Source: Desulfosarcina ovata subsp. ovata
Lineage (GTDB): Bacteria; Desulfobacterota; Desulfobacteria; Desulfobacterales; Desulfosarcinaceae
Reading direction: 5' to 3'
Length of the DNA: 64,000 bases
Assembly: GCF_009689005.1 (NCBI RefSeq)
Contig: NZ_AP021879.1
Coordinates: 5,737,724 to 5,801,723, forward strand
The notes under the pieces were generated by a model that was not told the DNA's origin, did not search any database, and saw only the letters and a list, made by a program, of their open reading frames with translations. Both the position numbers and the translations under genes were made by a program. Below are positions 23,487 to 32,361 of the stretch, piece after piece. Positions within the stretch are counted from its first letter, which is position 1. Every line of letters starts with the position of its first letter.

Positions 23487-25112
23487 ATGGCTGCAAAAAA
23501 AATTGTTTACGGTTCAAATGCCCGTGCGGCGATGCTCAAGGGGGTCAATACGCTGGCCAATGCGGTCAAGGTGACGCTGGGCCCCAAGGGCAACAACGTA
23601 GTTTTGAATAAGTCCTTTGGCTCGCCCCTGGTGACCAAGGACGGCGTGACGGTGGCCAAGGAAGTTGAAGTGACCGACAAGTTTGAGAACATGGGTGCCC
23701 AGATGGTCAGGGAAGTGGCCAGCAAGACCAGCGATGCGGCCGGTGACGGAACGACCACGGCAACGGTGCTGGCCCAGGCCATTTACACAGAAGGCCAGAA
23801 GCTGGTGGCCGCCGGCGGCAACCCCATGGCAATCAAACGCGGTATCGACATGGGCACGGCAGCGGTGATCGACGCGCTGAAGAAAATTTCCAAGCCGACC
23901 AAGGACCACAAGGAGATCGAGCAGGTCGGGACCATTTCCGCCAACAATGACGAGACGGTGGGCTCGCTCATTTCCGACGCCATGGAGAAGGTGGGCAAAG
24001 AGGGCGTGATTACCGTCGAAGAGGCCAAGGGCATGGAGACCACCTTGGATATCGTCGAAGGCATGCAGTTTGACCGGGGTTACATCTCCCCCTATTTCGT
24101 GACCAATACCGAGAAGATGGTTGCCGAACTGGAAGATCCCTATATCCTGATCAACGAGAAGAAAATCTCCAACATGAAGGATATGGTACCGCTGCTGGAA
24201 TCGGTGTCCCGTGCCGGCAAACCGCTGGTGATCATTGCCGAGGATGTCGACGGCGAGGCCCTGGCCACCCTGATTGTCAACAAATTGCGTGGCACGCTTA
24301 CCGTCGCGGCGGTCAAGGCGCCTGGATTCGGAGACCGCCGCAAGGCCATGCTCGAAGACATCGCCATTCTTACCGGCGGGCAGGTGGTTTCCGAAGACCT
24401 GGGCATTAAACTGGAAACCGTCACCATTGATGACCTGGGCAAGTGCCGGGCGATCAAGATCGACAAGGACAACACCACCATCGTTGACGGTGCCGGGACC
24501 AAATCGGCCATTGAGGGCCGTGTCAAACAGATCCGCGCCCAGATTGACGAGACCAAATCCGACTACGACCGCGAGAAGCTCCAGGAACGCTTGGCCAAAC
24601 TGATCGGCGGCGTGGCGGTGATCAACATTGGGGCGGCGACCGAGACCGAGATGAAAGAGAAGAAGGCTCGCCTGGAGGATGCCCTGAATGCCACCCGGGC
24701 AGCCGTGGAAGAGGGAATCGTGCCGGGTGGCGGTGTCGCTCTGGTTCGCTGCATTCCCGTTTTGGATGGCCTGGATGCCAAGGGTGAGGAGAAGAACGGC
24801 ATTAAGATTCTTAAACGCGCCCTTCAGGAACCCCTGCGCCAGATTGTCTGCAATGCCGGCCTCGAAGGGGCCGTGGTGATCAACGCGGTTTTCGAGGGTA
24901 AGGACGATTTCGGTTACAACGCGGCGACCGATGAATACGAGAACCTGATCGCCGCCGGGGTTATCGATCCGACCAAAGTGGTGCGCTTCGCCTTGCAGAA
25001 CGCCGCCTCTGTGGCTGGCCTGATGCTGACCACCGAGGCCATGATCGCCGACAAGCCCGAGGAGAAGAAGAAAAGTTCGGCCGCAGCGTCCATGGGCGAT
25101 GACATGTATTGA
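23487..25112 (+). CDS. groEL: Chaperonin GroEL
   Basis: A 541-residue 60-kDa chaperonin folding client proteins in the cytoplasm. It shows VKVTLGPKGNNVVL near residue 30, the ATP-site GDGTTTATVLAQ at ~85-97, the GRRK-like FGDRRKAMLEDIAILTGG near 280 and GIVPGGGVAL near 410. The C-terminal tail is short and ends AAASMGDDMY, without the GGM repeats of many GroELs. AGGAGG precedes the ATG. It is cotranscribed with groES; only one groEL copy is present in the window. Confidence 0.98.
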   Translation: MAAKKIVYGSNARAAMLKGVNTLANAVKVTLGPKGNNVVLNKSFGSPLVTKDGVTVAKEVEVTDKFENMGAQMVREVASKTSDAAGDGTTTATVLAQAIYTEGQKLVAAGGNPMAIKRGIDMGTAAVIDALKKISKPTKDHKEIEQVGTISANNDETVGSLISDAMEKVGKEGVITVEEAKGMETTLDIVEGMQFDRGYISPYFVTNTEKMVAELEDPYILINEKKISNMKDMVPLLESVSRAGKPLVIIAEDVDGEALATLIVNKLRGTLTVAAVKAPGFGDRRKAMLEDIAILTGGQVVSEDLGIKLETVTIDDLGKCRAIKIDKDNTTIVDGAGTKSAIEGRVKQIRAQIDETKSDYDREKLQERLAKLIGGVAVINIGAATETEMKEKKARLEDALNATRAAVEEGIVPGGGVALVRCIPVLDGLDAKGEEKNGIKILKRALQEPLRQIVCNAGLEGAVVINAVFEGKDDFGYNAATDEYENLIAAGVIDPTKVVRFALQNAASVAGLMLTTEAMIADKPEEKKKSSAAASMGDDMY

Positions 25113-25256
25113 TGGCCACCTAAAAGACCGTTATCGTCACGCCGGACTCGATCCGGCATCCAGAAACGATCGAAAATGTGGAGTCGCGCGATCGGTTCAG
25201 CGTGTGCCCGGTTTTTGCCGGAACGACGGATGAATCGAAGCCTTGACGGGTAACCC

Positions 25257-25292
25257 AAACACCCCTGACCTCATTTTGGCCAGGGGTGTTTT
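25257..25292. terminator. Bidirectional intrinsic terminator between groEL and the aldo/keto reductase
   Basis: AAACACCCCTGACC (25257-25270) pairs with GGCCAGGGGTGTTTT (25278-25292) with one A-C mismatch and a 7-base loop. It has T-rich sequence downstream and A-rich sequence upstream. It lies between convergent genes, so it can end both transcripts. Confidence 0.85.
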
Positions 25293-25314
25293 CCTTTTCG
25301 GCGTCAGCATCGCC

Positions 25315-26301
25315 CTATCTGTTCAGACCGGCCATTCCTTCGGGGGTATAGCGTTCACCGGCAATCGTTCCCGGCGCAAAAGCCTGATCCAGGATATGGG
25401 TTTCCTCGGTCGACAGGATGATATCCACGGCGCCAAGGTTTTCATTTAAATAGTCCAAGCGCCGGGTTCCGGGGATGGGCACAATATCGTCTCCCCTGGC
25501 CAGAATCCAGGCGAGCGCCAATTGCGCGGGGCTGACGCCTTTGGCGGCTGCCATGTCAAACAAAACGCCGGTACGGACCAGGTTGGCCGGCAGGTTCTTT
25601 TCGGAAAAACGCGGGAGAAGGGGACGCAAATCGCCTGACTGGCTGATTTGTTGACGGTCCAATTTCCCGGTCAGGGCGCCACGTCCCAAGGGGCTGTAAG
25701 GCACCAGGGCCACGCCCAGCTCGCGCATTGCAGGAATCACCTGGCTCTCAATGTCCCTGGTCCACAGCGAATATTCCGACTGGACCGCCGTGATGGGGTA
25801 CACGGCATGGGCCCTGCGCAAGGTGGCTGCCGCCGGTTCGGACAGGCCGATGTAACGGACCTTGCCCGTATGAACCAGTTCGGCCATGGCACCCACCGTA
25901 TCCTCGATGGGCACGGTGTCGTCAATTCGATGGGCGTAATACAGGTCGATGGTCTCTCTTCCCAGGCGCCTGAGACTGGCATCGCAGGCCTGCTTGACAT
26001 ATTCAGGCCTGCCGCAGATGGTTCGGGCGTATTCGCCTGGCCGGCGTACAATCCCGAATTTGGTGGCCAAAAAAACTTCCCCAGTCCAATCTTTCAGCAC
26101 CTTGCCGATCAGCTCCTCGTTGTGACCCGCTCCGTATGTGTCGGCCGTATCCAGCATGGTCAGGCCCTGCTTCAGGGCAGACAGAATCACGGTTCTGGAG
26201 ACCGCGTCATCAGAGGACCCGTAAAACTCGCTCATGGCCATGCACCCCAGCCCCAAGGCGGATACCATGGGACCCTGTTTTCCCAATTGGCGTTTTTTCA
26301 T
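25315..26301 (-). CDS. Aldo/keto reductase
   Basis: A 328-residue NAD(P)H-dependent TIM-barrel oxidoreductase. It has MKKRQLGKQGPMVSALGLGCMAMSEFYG at the start, the catalytic aspartate/tyrosine in DTADTYGAGHNE (near residues 52-63), the lysine in FLATKFG near 82 and LYYAHRID near 119. The C-terminal cofactor segment is VPIPGTRRLDYLNENLGA. It belongs to the YajO/AKR13-like subgroup common in bacteria; the physiological substrate is unknown. It is divergent from the broken AraC regulator, which was probably its regulator (inference from adjacency). Confidence 0.92.
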   Translation of the reverse strand: MKKRQLGKQGPMVSALGLGCMAMSEFYGSSDDAVSRTVILSALKQGLTMLDTADTYGAGHNEELIGKVLKDWTGEVFLATKFGIVRRPGEYARTICGRPEYVKQACDASLRRLGRETIDLYYAHRIDDTVPIEDTVGAMAELVHTGKVRYIGLSEPAAATLRRAHAVYPITAVQSEYSLWTRDIESQVIPAMRELGVALVPYSPLGRGALTGKLDRQQISQSGDLRPLLPRFSEKNLPANLVRTGVLFDMAAAKGVSPAQLALAWILARGDDIVPIPGTRRLDYLNENLGAVDIILSTEETHILDQAFAPGTIAGERYTPEGMAGLNR

Positions 26302-26399
26302 AGCAACTCCTGATGTTGAAGGGTTTTCAATGGAACGACAGCGGCAGCATAGCTCAAAACCACTTGACCTTCATCAGAATAACGGGCATTTTTTTCCCG

Positions 26400-27257
26400 A
26401 TGACGGACATCGATGAGGCCCAGGGACAATCTTTGCAGAACAGCTATACAAAAATCGATTTTACCTCCGTTGGGATGGATGTGCGCACCCTTGCCGGCAC
26501 CATGGCCAGCTGTTCCACGGAAGCGCTGCACACTCACGGTCACCATCAGGTGCTGAAAATCGAAAGCGGCGTGACGCTATTGGTGGATGCGTATCGCCGG
26601 CAGCCCATGTTCGGCGCGCTGACCGCATTTATCCCGGCGGATTTCGCGCATCGTAGCGTGGTGCTGGGTAGCCCTGTGCGCTACAAATCCATCTACCTGG
26701 CGCGGGAATTGTTGCCATTCCCCCAACAGGCGATCTCGCTGTTTTTCATCAGTCCGTAGGGCGCGGCCCTGTTTGATCGGATTCAACTCCGGGAATCCCG
26801 GGATCTTGCCCGCCGCCACAACCGGGAATGCCTGGATTTGTTGCTTAAGCTGCTGCCCGAGGAGATGGAACGGCCGGCGGACCTCGTACGCCTGCCCGAG
26901 CCGAAGGCCCGCCTGACCCGCAACGTGGTCCGGTTTGTGGAAAAGCGATACGCCGGGCCGTTGACCATGGCCGATTTCTCCAGGGCCTTTCCCTATTCCG
27001 GGCGGCACTTGGCCCGCGTGTTCAAGGCGGAGATGAAGATCACGCTGTTTGAATATATTCGTCTCCACCGGATTTTGATGGCTTCCCTGGCCTTGTGCGA
27101 GACGGACAATGCCGTTACCGACATCGGCCTTGATTGCGGATATGCTTCGCTCTCTTCCTTCTACCGGGATTTCAACACCGTCTATGGCATCGCGCCCAAA
27201 TTTTTCCGGAAGGCATTTTCAGGCAACGGTGGGCGAGGGGATTCTTCCGATCAATAG
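26400..27257 (+). pseudogene. AraC family regulator interrupted by one in-frame TAG
   Basis: The frame from ATG 26400 reads a cupin-like sensor domain (ALHTHGHHQVLKIESGVTLL) up to FFISP. It then meets TAG at 26757-26759 and continues without frame change through GAALFDRIQLRESR to a complete AraC DNA-binding domain. The two helix-turn-helix units are LTMADFSRAFPYSGRHLARVF and VTDIGLDCGYASLSSFYRDF. Homologues usually have a leucine-type residue here, so TTG to TAG is the simplest change. It may be a nonsense pseudogene, a sequencing error, or readthrough. A 5' extension to 26313 is open. Confidence 0.78.
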
Positions 27258-27344
27258 TGGGATTTTATTTATGCTTGGATCGTGATATGCGAACCTTCTT
27301 TTTAAATGGCAGAACACGGTTTTTGGCGAAAGGGAACACGACCG

Positions 27345-28028
27345 ATGGCATTGCCCTGGAGAACCATTGAAGCGGTCCAGACCGAGGAAGGGCGTCTTGA
27401 GCTGAGGCAGCGCGGAGAACGGGATTTTCTGATTTGCGTGGACGGCCGCGTGCTGATGAACAGTGTGGCCCATCGGTCCGAGCAAGCGTTGGGAACGCTT
27501 GCCTGTGTGCACCTCAAGGGGGCCGCCCAAGCACGGGTGCTCGTGGGTGGCCTGGGTATGGGATTTACCCTCAAAGCCATACTCGACACGCTGCCCGCCT
27601 CGGCCCGGGTGGAGGTGGCGGAATTAAACCCCGTGGTAGAGGCGTGGTGCCGGGGGCCTTTGGCCGCGTTGACCGACAGCGCCGTTACGGACCCACGCGT
27701 TCAGGTGAAGATCAGCGATGTAACGCACCGGATCCGCCGTCATGCCGTTGAGAACGCACTTGAAAAGCTCGACGCCATCATCCTGGATCTTTATACCGGT
27801 CCTTACATGCACAGCCACAAGCGGGATGACCCACTCTTCGGCAGTATCGCCATCCGGACAACGAAGGCGGCCCTCAAGCCCGGCGGTGTGTTCGCCGTAT
27901 GGGGGGAAGACTACGACGCCGGATTTACCAAACGCCTCAAGCAGGCGGGTTTTGTGACCACCCATCACCAACCCCGACGGGGCGGGTTCCGGCATGTGGT
28001 TTATCTGGGAACCAAGCCAGCGCAATAA
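27345..28028 (+). CDS. Spermidine synthase-like methyltransferase-fold protein
   Basis: A 227-residue SAM-binding Rossmann protein. The nucleotide loop is RVLVGGLGMGFTLKA near residues 65-80, acidic residues follow in VEVAELNPVVEAW, and AIILDLYTGPY carries the active-site-like aspartate. It resembles spermine/spermidine synthase domain proteins but lacks the N-terminal beta domain of true SpeE, so polyamine synthesis is not assured. ATG 27345 is preferred over 27306 because AAAGGGAA lies upstream at usable spacing. It stands alone, convergent with the amine oxidase gene, 20 bases apart. Confidence 0.72.
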   Translation: MALPWRTIEAVQTEEGRLELRQRGERDFLICVDGRVLMNSVAHRSEQALGTLACVHLKGAAQARVLVGGLGMGFTLKAILDTLPASARVEVAELNPVVEAWCRGPLAALTDSAVTDPRVQVKISDVTHRIRRHAVENALEKLDAIILDLYTGPYMHSHKRDDPLFGSIAIRTTKAALKPGGVFAVWGEDYDAGFTKRLKQAGFVTTHHQPRRGGFRHVVYLGTKPAQ

Positions 28029-28048
28029 GGCGCGTCTGCCGTTGACGC

Positions 28049-29134
28049 TTACAAATGGTAGACGGCCCGTTCGGCCGAACGAAGGGCGCCCTCGAGATAA
28101 CCGCCGTGCTGGTCAGCGGTTTCCGTGCCGGCAAAGTGAATGGCGCCGTCCCACATATCGCTTTGGCCGGCAGGCGGCTGATAGATCGGATGCGTGAGCA
28201 TGGGAGGATAATCGTACTCCGTGGCAGTGAAGGGTTCAAAGGCCCAGTCCTGATAGAACAGCTTTGCTGGCTTGGTTGCTGCCGGTCCAAAGAGGGCGGC
28301 CAGCTGGTTGAGGATGGCCTCGCTTAAATCTGGCTGCTGCCTGCGTTGTACCGCCGGGATACCGGCAAAACCGGTCAGCCCGTAGGGGACTGTGTCGTTG
28401 TTGGAGCCGTCATGGATCTCGCCAAGGGGCCCACGTTCGCTGAAGGCCTGTCCCGACAGTCCCGCATTGCGCCAGAAAGGCGTTTCATAGAGGGCGTAGA
28501 ATTTGGCTTGCCCGGCCATCCAGGTGCCGGTTTTCAGCATTGCCTGGGCCAGGCGGTCCGGCAAATCGGGCGTGAAGAGAATGGTTGCGGCGGTAAGACG
28601 CGGTGGCAGGGCGAGGATGACCTGTTGGGCCACAAACTGTGCCCGGGGCGCCTTTTCAAGCTCACCCACCGTCACCCACACGCCGTCGGATCGCCGCTCG
28701 ATGGCGCAGACCGAATGGTTCAATCGGATGGCATCGTGGGGTATGCTCTCGCAGAGTTTGGTGATCAGTGCCGTCATGCCGCCAACGATGCGCCAGGAAA
28801 AAGGCTCGCTGCCATATCCCCTGACGGTGTGCACGGCGCCGTTTTGCTGCTGGTAGCGGCCCATGCCTTCTTCAAACTGGCGATACCCTTTCAATCCCAG
28901 GGCCGCGACCAGGCGTTTCATGCGTGGATGGATGTCGGGCCAATACCAGGAGGGGCCGAGGTCACAGCCGTACCCGTCATGCCGGGGGCACAGTATCCGG
29001 CCACCAATCCGGTTGCGGGCTTCGAGGACGACAAATGACTTTTTTTGGGAGGTCAGCAGACTGGCGGCGTAGATGCCACTCAAACCGGCACCGATAATGA
29101 TGGTTTCGATACTTTTGGTCGCAACTGGATCCAT
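28049..29134 (-). CDS. FAD-dependent amine oxidase (flavin monoamine oxidase family)
   Basis: A 361-residue flavoprotein. The FAD dinucleotide fold is IIIGAGLSGIYAASLL near residues 11-26, followed by VVLEARNRIGGR and GPSWYWPDIHP. The C-terminal FAD-binding segment IHFAGTETADQHGGYLEGAL is typical of monoamine oxidases. It is shorter than eukaryotic MAO and has no signal peptide, so it is presumably cytoplasmic. A polyamine or other amine substrate would fit the neighbouring spermidine synthase-like gene, but this is inference. Oxygen use in a presumed anaerobe would be odd; it may instead act as a dehydrogenase or desaturase. Confidence 0.85.
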   Translation of the reverse strand: MDPVATKSIETIIIGAGLSGIYAASLLTSQKKSFVVLEARNRIGGRILCPRHDGYGCDLGPSWYWPDIHPRMKRLVAALGLKGYRQFEEGMGRYQQQNGAVHTVRGYGSEPFSWRIVGGMTALITKLCESIPHDAIRLNHSVCAIERRSDGVWVTVGELEKAPRAQFVAQQVILALPPRLTAATILFTPDLPDRLAQAMLKTGTWMAGQAKFYALYETPFWRNAGLSGQAFSERGPLGEIHDGSNNDTVPYGLTGFAGIPAVQRRQQPDLSEAILNQLAALFGPAATKPAKLFYQDWAFEPFTATEYDYPPMLTHPIYQPPAGQSDMWDGAIHFAGTETADQHGGYLEGALRSAERAVYHL

Positions 29135-29560
29135 TTGGCCTATCCCCCGTCCGGCATTCCATTTCGGCTAAAGAAAATTTCCTATAGCACCGCAGTTGCC
29201 CGTGACACAATAAGAAAGCGATCATACGCTCAAAATTGAGTGGCTGCTTGTCTTTTTTCGGCGATGCACATTCGAAGGAAAGAATCAGCCTTGGTTTTTC
29301 CTTGACCCACTGAATCGATCCATACTATTTTTTCCATAACAGTTCCCGCCATTTTAATCCCGAATCGAGTTTTGTTTACCGTTCCCGCTGGCTGTGCGCA
29401 ATAATGGCATACGGATGGTGGCTCCACGCGTCGATTTCATTGATGAGTGAGACTGTTCAACTGCACTTCGACGTTCGGTTTTATTTATATTTCGAAACAG
29501 CGATGTATTCCGTTTCAGCAACGGAATTGGTTGAATCCTCAAAAGGAAGGAGTGTGGATC
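29135..29560. other. Divergent intergenic region upstream of the SatP-type carrier
   Basis: 426 bases without a credible gene. A perfect 8-bp inverted repeat, ATTCCGTT (29507-29514)/AACGGAAT (29520-29527), lies 34 bases before the carrier ATG and may be an operator or leader hairpin. No clear sigma-70 or sigma-54 promoter is seen. Confidence 0.35.
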
Positions 29561-30142
29561 ATGGCAAACGAGGCACCCATGGGTAATCCGGGAGTTGTCG
29601 GTCTGGCGGGGTTCGGGATCACCACGATGCTGCTGCAGTTCCACAATGTGGGCTGGTGTGGTGTCGGCCCCATTGTCTCCATGGCTTTTGTGTTTGGCGG
29701 CCTGGCGCAGATGATCGCCGGGTATCAGGAGTTCAAGTGCGGGAACAATTTCGGTTACAGTGCCTTTGTCTCATACGGGGCATTCTGGGTTGCACTGGGG
29801 GTGATCTTCATGCTCAACCATTTCAACATTTACCACGCCAGTACCACCGATGTCGGCTGGTTTCTGGTCAGTTGGACCATTTACACGGCCATCCTGTGGA
29901 TTCCGGCCATGCGCATTCACGGCGCCATGGCGGTGACCTTTACCCTGCTGCTGATCGGATTTATTCTTTTGGATCTGGCGCATTTCGGATTTCCGTCATT
30001 GACCAAAGTGGCCGGTTATGAACTGATGCTGTGTGCCTCCTCGGCCCTCTACATGATGGCCCATGTTATTTACGCCCAGGTGTTTGGCGCGGATGTGTTG
30101 CCCGTCGGCGACCCCTGGATCAAACCCCGGACGAAGGCATGA
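29561..30142 (+). CDS. GPR1/FUN34/YaaH (SatP-type) acetate/succinate transporter
   Basis: A 193-residue inner-membrane protein with six hydrophobic segments. The family signature near the N-terminus is NPGVVGLAGFGITTMLLQFHN (compare NPAPLGLxGF in SatP/YaaH). GGLAQMIAGYQEF follows near residue 50 and GYSAFVSYGAFW near 68. Family members move acetate and other short monocarboxylates or ammonium. AAGGAAGGAG precedes ATG 29561; the open frame runs further upstream but without a start site that makes sense. In an acetate-handling anaerobe this likely mediates acetate exchange (inference). Confidence 0.92.
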   Translation: MANEAPMGNPGVVGLAGFGITTMLLQFHNVGWCGVGPIVSMAFVFGGLAQMIAGYQEFKCGNNFGYSAFVSYGAFWVALGVIFMLNHFNIYHASTTDVGWFLVSWTIYTAILWIPAMRIHGAMAVTFTLLLIGFILLDLAHFGFPSLTKVAGYELMLCASSALYMMAHVIYAQVFGADVLPVGDPWIKPRTKA

Positions 30143-30222
30143 AGGCATCGCAGGGGGCCATCCATAACGATCCCGTTTTTATTTCCGGATGGGCATTCGA
30201 TGGCGTTCCGGCGAGTTTCGGC

Positions 30223-30330
30223 TATAGCATTCAAGATAATGTTTCTGGGCTACGTTATCGGTCGTCGCGGTATGGTTTATACAGCTTCCTCCCTTAAGGC
30301 CTTGCCAAAAACATTATCTTAAACACCATA
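30223..30330. repeat. MITE-like element, copy 1 (inverted relative to copy 2 at 47503)
   Basis: Ends TATAGCATTCAAGATAATG (30223-) and its imperfect complement up to 30330 match at 18 of 22 positions. The ~64-base interior (GGGCTACGTTATCGGTCGTC, GGCTTCCTCCC-like and GGCCTTGCC segments) is nearly the same as the reverse complement of 47503-47608. No coding capacity. It ends 36 bases before the start of the cache-domain gene, so it lies in that gene's 5' leader. Confidence 0.82.
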
Positions 30331-30365
30331 AGAATGAAGCAATTCCAATTATTGCGGAGGATGGT

Positions 30366-30845
30366 ATGAAAAAGTCATTTTTCCTTTTGCTTGGCCTGAT
30401 TGTCGGACTGATTGCCGCAAACGCATGGGCCGAAGGATCGGCAACCAAAGATGAGTGCGTGATCAAATGCCATGAGGCCGCGGCGATGATCAATTCAAAG
30501 GGGCTGGAAGCCGCGATCAAGGCGATCGGTGATCCCAAAGGGCCGTTTGTCTGGAAGGATTCGTATGTTTTTTTGATGAATCTGGACGGAAAGATGCTGG
30601 CCCACCCGTTCCATCCCGAGCTGACTCATCAGGAGCATGTGCTGCTGATGACCGATCCGACGGACAAGGCGCTGTTCGTCCATTTTGTCAACCTTGCCCG
30701 TACCGCCGGACACGGATGGGTCGAGTACATGTGGCCCAGACCGGGCAAAACCACGCCTTCCAAAAAGCTATCCTACATTTACCGGGTCCCCAAGCATGAT
30801 CTTTTTGTCGGGGCCGGGGTGTATGTGGGCGGGATGATCTATTGA
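30366..30845 (+). CDS. Periplasmic single-cache-domain protein
   Basis: This 159-residue protein has a signal peptide (residues 1-22, NAWAEG cleavage) and one small-molecule-binding cache domain. Typical sCache_2 features are FVWKDSYVFLMNLDGKMLAHPFHPEL near residues 58-85 and the terminal YIYRVPKHDLFVGAGVYV. There is no transmembrane or signalling domain downstream, so it acts as a free periplasmic binding protein, as seen in many sulfate reducers. The ligand is unknown. GCGGAGGAT precedes the ATG. The LysE-type gene starts 3 bases after the stop and is probably cotranscribed. Confidence 0.83.
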   Translation: MKKSFFLLLGLIVGLIAANAWAEGSATKDECVIKCHEAAAMINSKGLEAAIKAIGDPKGPFVWKDSYVFLMNLDGKMLAHPFHPELTHQEHVLLMTDPTDKALFVHFVNLARTAGHGWVEYMWPRPGKTTPSKKLSYIYRVPKHDLFVGAGVYVGGMIY

Positions 30846-30848
30846 GGC

Positions 30849-31490
30849 ATGGGTATGTTCGGTATTCATGATCTTCCCCTGTTCATCATTTCCTGTATCC
30901 TGCTCAACCTTACGCCGGGACAGGATACCCTGTACATCATCGGCCGCAGCGTGGGCCAGGGACGAACGGCGGGGATCGTGTCGGTGATCGGCATCATGAC
31001 CGGCGTACTGGTGCATACGCTTCTGGCCGCGCTGGGATTGTCGGTGATTCTGGCGACCTCCGCCATGGCTTTTGCCATCGTGAAATACGCCGGTGCGCTC
31101 TACCTGATCTGGATCGGTGTCCGTTTTCTCGTCCAGCCTGACGGCTCCGGGGAGGTGGCCCATACCGCGGATCAGACCCGCAAGCGTTGGAAAATTTTCA
31201 GCCAGGGGGTGCTGACCAATGTGCTCAACCCCAAGGTCGCGCTTTTTTTCCTTTCGTTCCTTCCCCAATTCGTATCTGCTCAGACGCAGATGGTGGTTGT
31301 GCCGTTCATCGTGCTGGGGCTGCTGTTTTTTACCACCGGCAGCATCTGGGGATTGGTCCTGGTTTACGGTGCCAGCTGGCTGTCGACCCGTTTTCGTCGC
31401 CGCAGTTCGCTGGGGAGGGTTTTTAAACGACTCCCCGGCCTTCTGTTCGTCGGCCTCGGGATCCGGCTGGCCTTTTCCCAGGCCCGTTGA
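30849..31490 (+). CDS. LysE/RhtB family amino-acid exporter
   Basis: A 213-residue inner-membrane protein with about six hydrophobic helices. The family motif near the N-terminus is NLTPGQDTLYIIGRSVGQG (NPGPxxxxxx in LysE proteins), and GVLTNVLNPKVALFFLSFLPQF (residues ~118-140) is also diagnostic. It exports a basic or small neutral amino acid, or a homoserine-type lactone; the actual substrate is unknown. ATG at 30849 is used; the gene follows the cache gene by 3 bases. Confidence 0.93.
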   Translation: MGMFGIHDLPLFIISCILLNLTPGQDTLYIIGRSVGQGRTAGIVSVIGIMTGVLVHTLLAALGLSVILATSAMAFAIVKYAGALYLIWIGVRFLVQPDGSGEVAHTADQTRKRWKIFSQGVLTNVLNPKVALFFLSFLPQFVSAQTQMVVVPFIVLGLLFFTTGSIWGLVLVYGASWLSTRFRRRSSLGRVFKRLPGLLFVGLGIRLAFSQAR

Positions 31491-31542
31491 TCGACCGGCC
31501 ATGGATGTCGGCGAAAAAACAGAATGGTGAAGGACGGATCGT

Positions 31543-32361
31543 CTATGCGGATGCTTCGGTGAATCCGTGACGCAGGGCCAGCTTTTGAAACATCTGGGTC
31601 AATCCTGCCCCCAACGAGAAAACCGATCCAGTGTCCAGGTTCTGGTCGGCGGTTTCATCGAAAAAAATGTTCAGGCTGGAACCGAGCCCCTCATCGGGGC
31701 GCCAGTAGCAGATCATCACCGGGACTTTGGGCAGGGGTGCCAGCACCACGGAAATATCCGACTGGAACTGACGTTCCACCTGGCGGCCGGAAAAGAGGTG
31801 CACGACGTCGTCGAACAGGTCGGTGTATCCATCCGCCACCTGTTTCATGGCCGCTTCGCAGCGCTTCTGAAACAGCGGATAGCGGTCCTTGCCGTTTTTC
31901 AACTCCCTGAAACTGACCCAATGGCCGGTGGGGGCGTCGCCCCGGGCATTGATGACATAGTCGAAAAAGGGGGCGGCAACCCATGGATTGACATGAATGT
32001 CGGAATAGAGCTGGCCATGGTCGTCGACACTGAAATCCTTGCCCAGGATTTTCAGGGTCAGGCGGCCATTTTTATAGTGGCCCCCCGTCCGTTCGGCGGC
32101 TGCGCTGAGATCCAGACCGGCGATTTGCTGGCGCATTGCCTCCAGAAAGGCATCCCAGTTTTCCTCTAGGGGGGTCTGATCGCCGACATCGGTTGAGAAT
32201 TTCTCCTTGACGTGGCGGTCGATGCGCGGACAGTCGTCGATATTTTTTTGTCCCCGGAATACGGCGCCGGCAAATGCCAGACAGGTTTTTTCGCCGCACT
32301 CCCGGCAATTGGACTTGTCCAGGTATTTGAAAATCTCCATTGCATTTTTTGGTGCCGGCAT
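31543..32361 (-). CDS. DUF3786 protein with N-terminal corrinoid-protein-like [4Fe-4S] motif
   Basis: A 272-residue cytoplasmic protein. Residues 1-50 contain NCRECGEKTCLAFAGAVFRG followed by DDCPRI. This four-cysteine arrangement resembles the Fe-S domain at the start of the corrinoid Fe-S protein large subunit (CdhE/AcsC) and of reductive activators. The rest (DYVINARGDAPTGHWVSFRELKNG near residue 135-160, CYWRPDEGLGSSLNIFFDETA near 220) is the DUF3786 domain found in anaerobes. A role in corrinoid or CO-dehydrogenase biology is suggested only by domain resemblance; no such genes lie nearby. Confidence 0.8.
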   Translation of the reverse strand: MPAPKNAMEIFKYLDKSNCRECGEKTCLAFAGAVFRGQKNIDDCPRIDRHVKEKFSTDVGDQTPLEENWDAFLEAMRQQIAGLDLSAAAERTGGHYKNGRLTLKILGKDFSVDDHGQLYSDIHVNPWVAAPFFDYVINARGDAPTGHWVSFRELKNGKDRYPLFQKRCEAAMKQVADGYTDLFDDVVHLFSGRQVERQFQSDISVVLAPLPKVPVMICYWRPDEGLGSSLNIFFDETADQNLDTGSVFSLGAGLTQMFQKLALRHGFTEASA

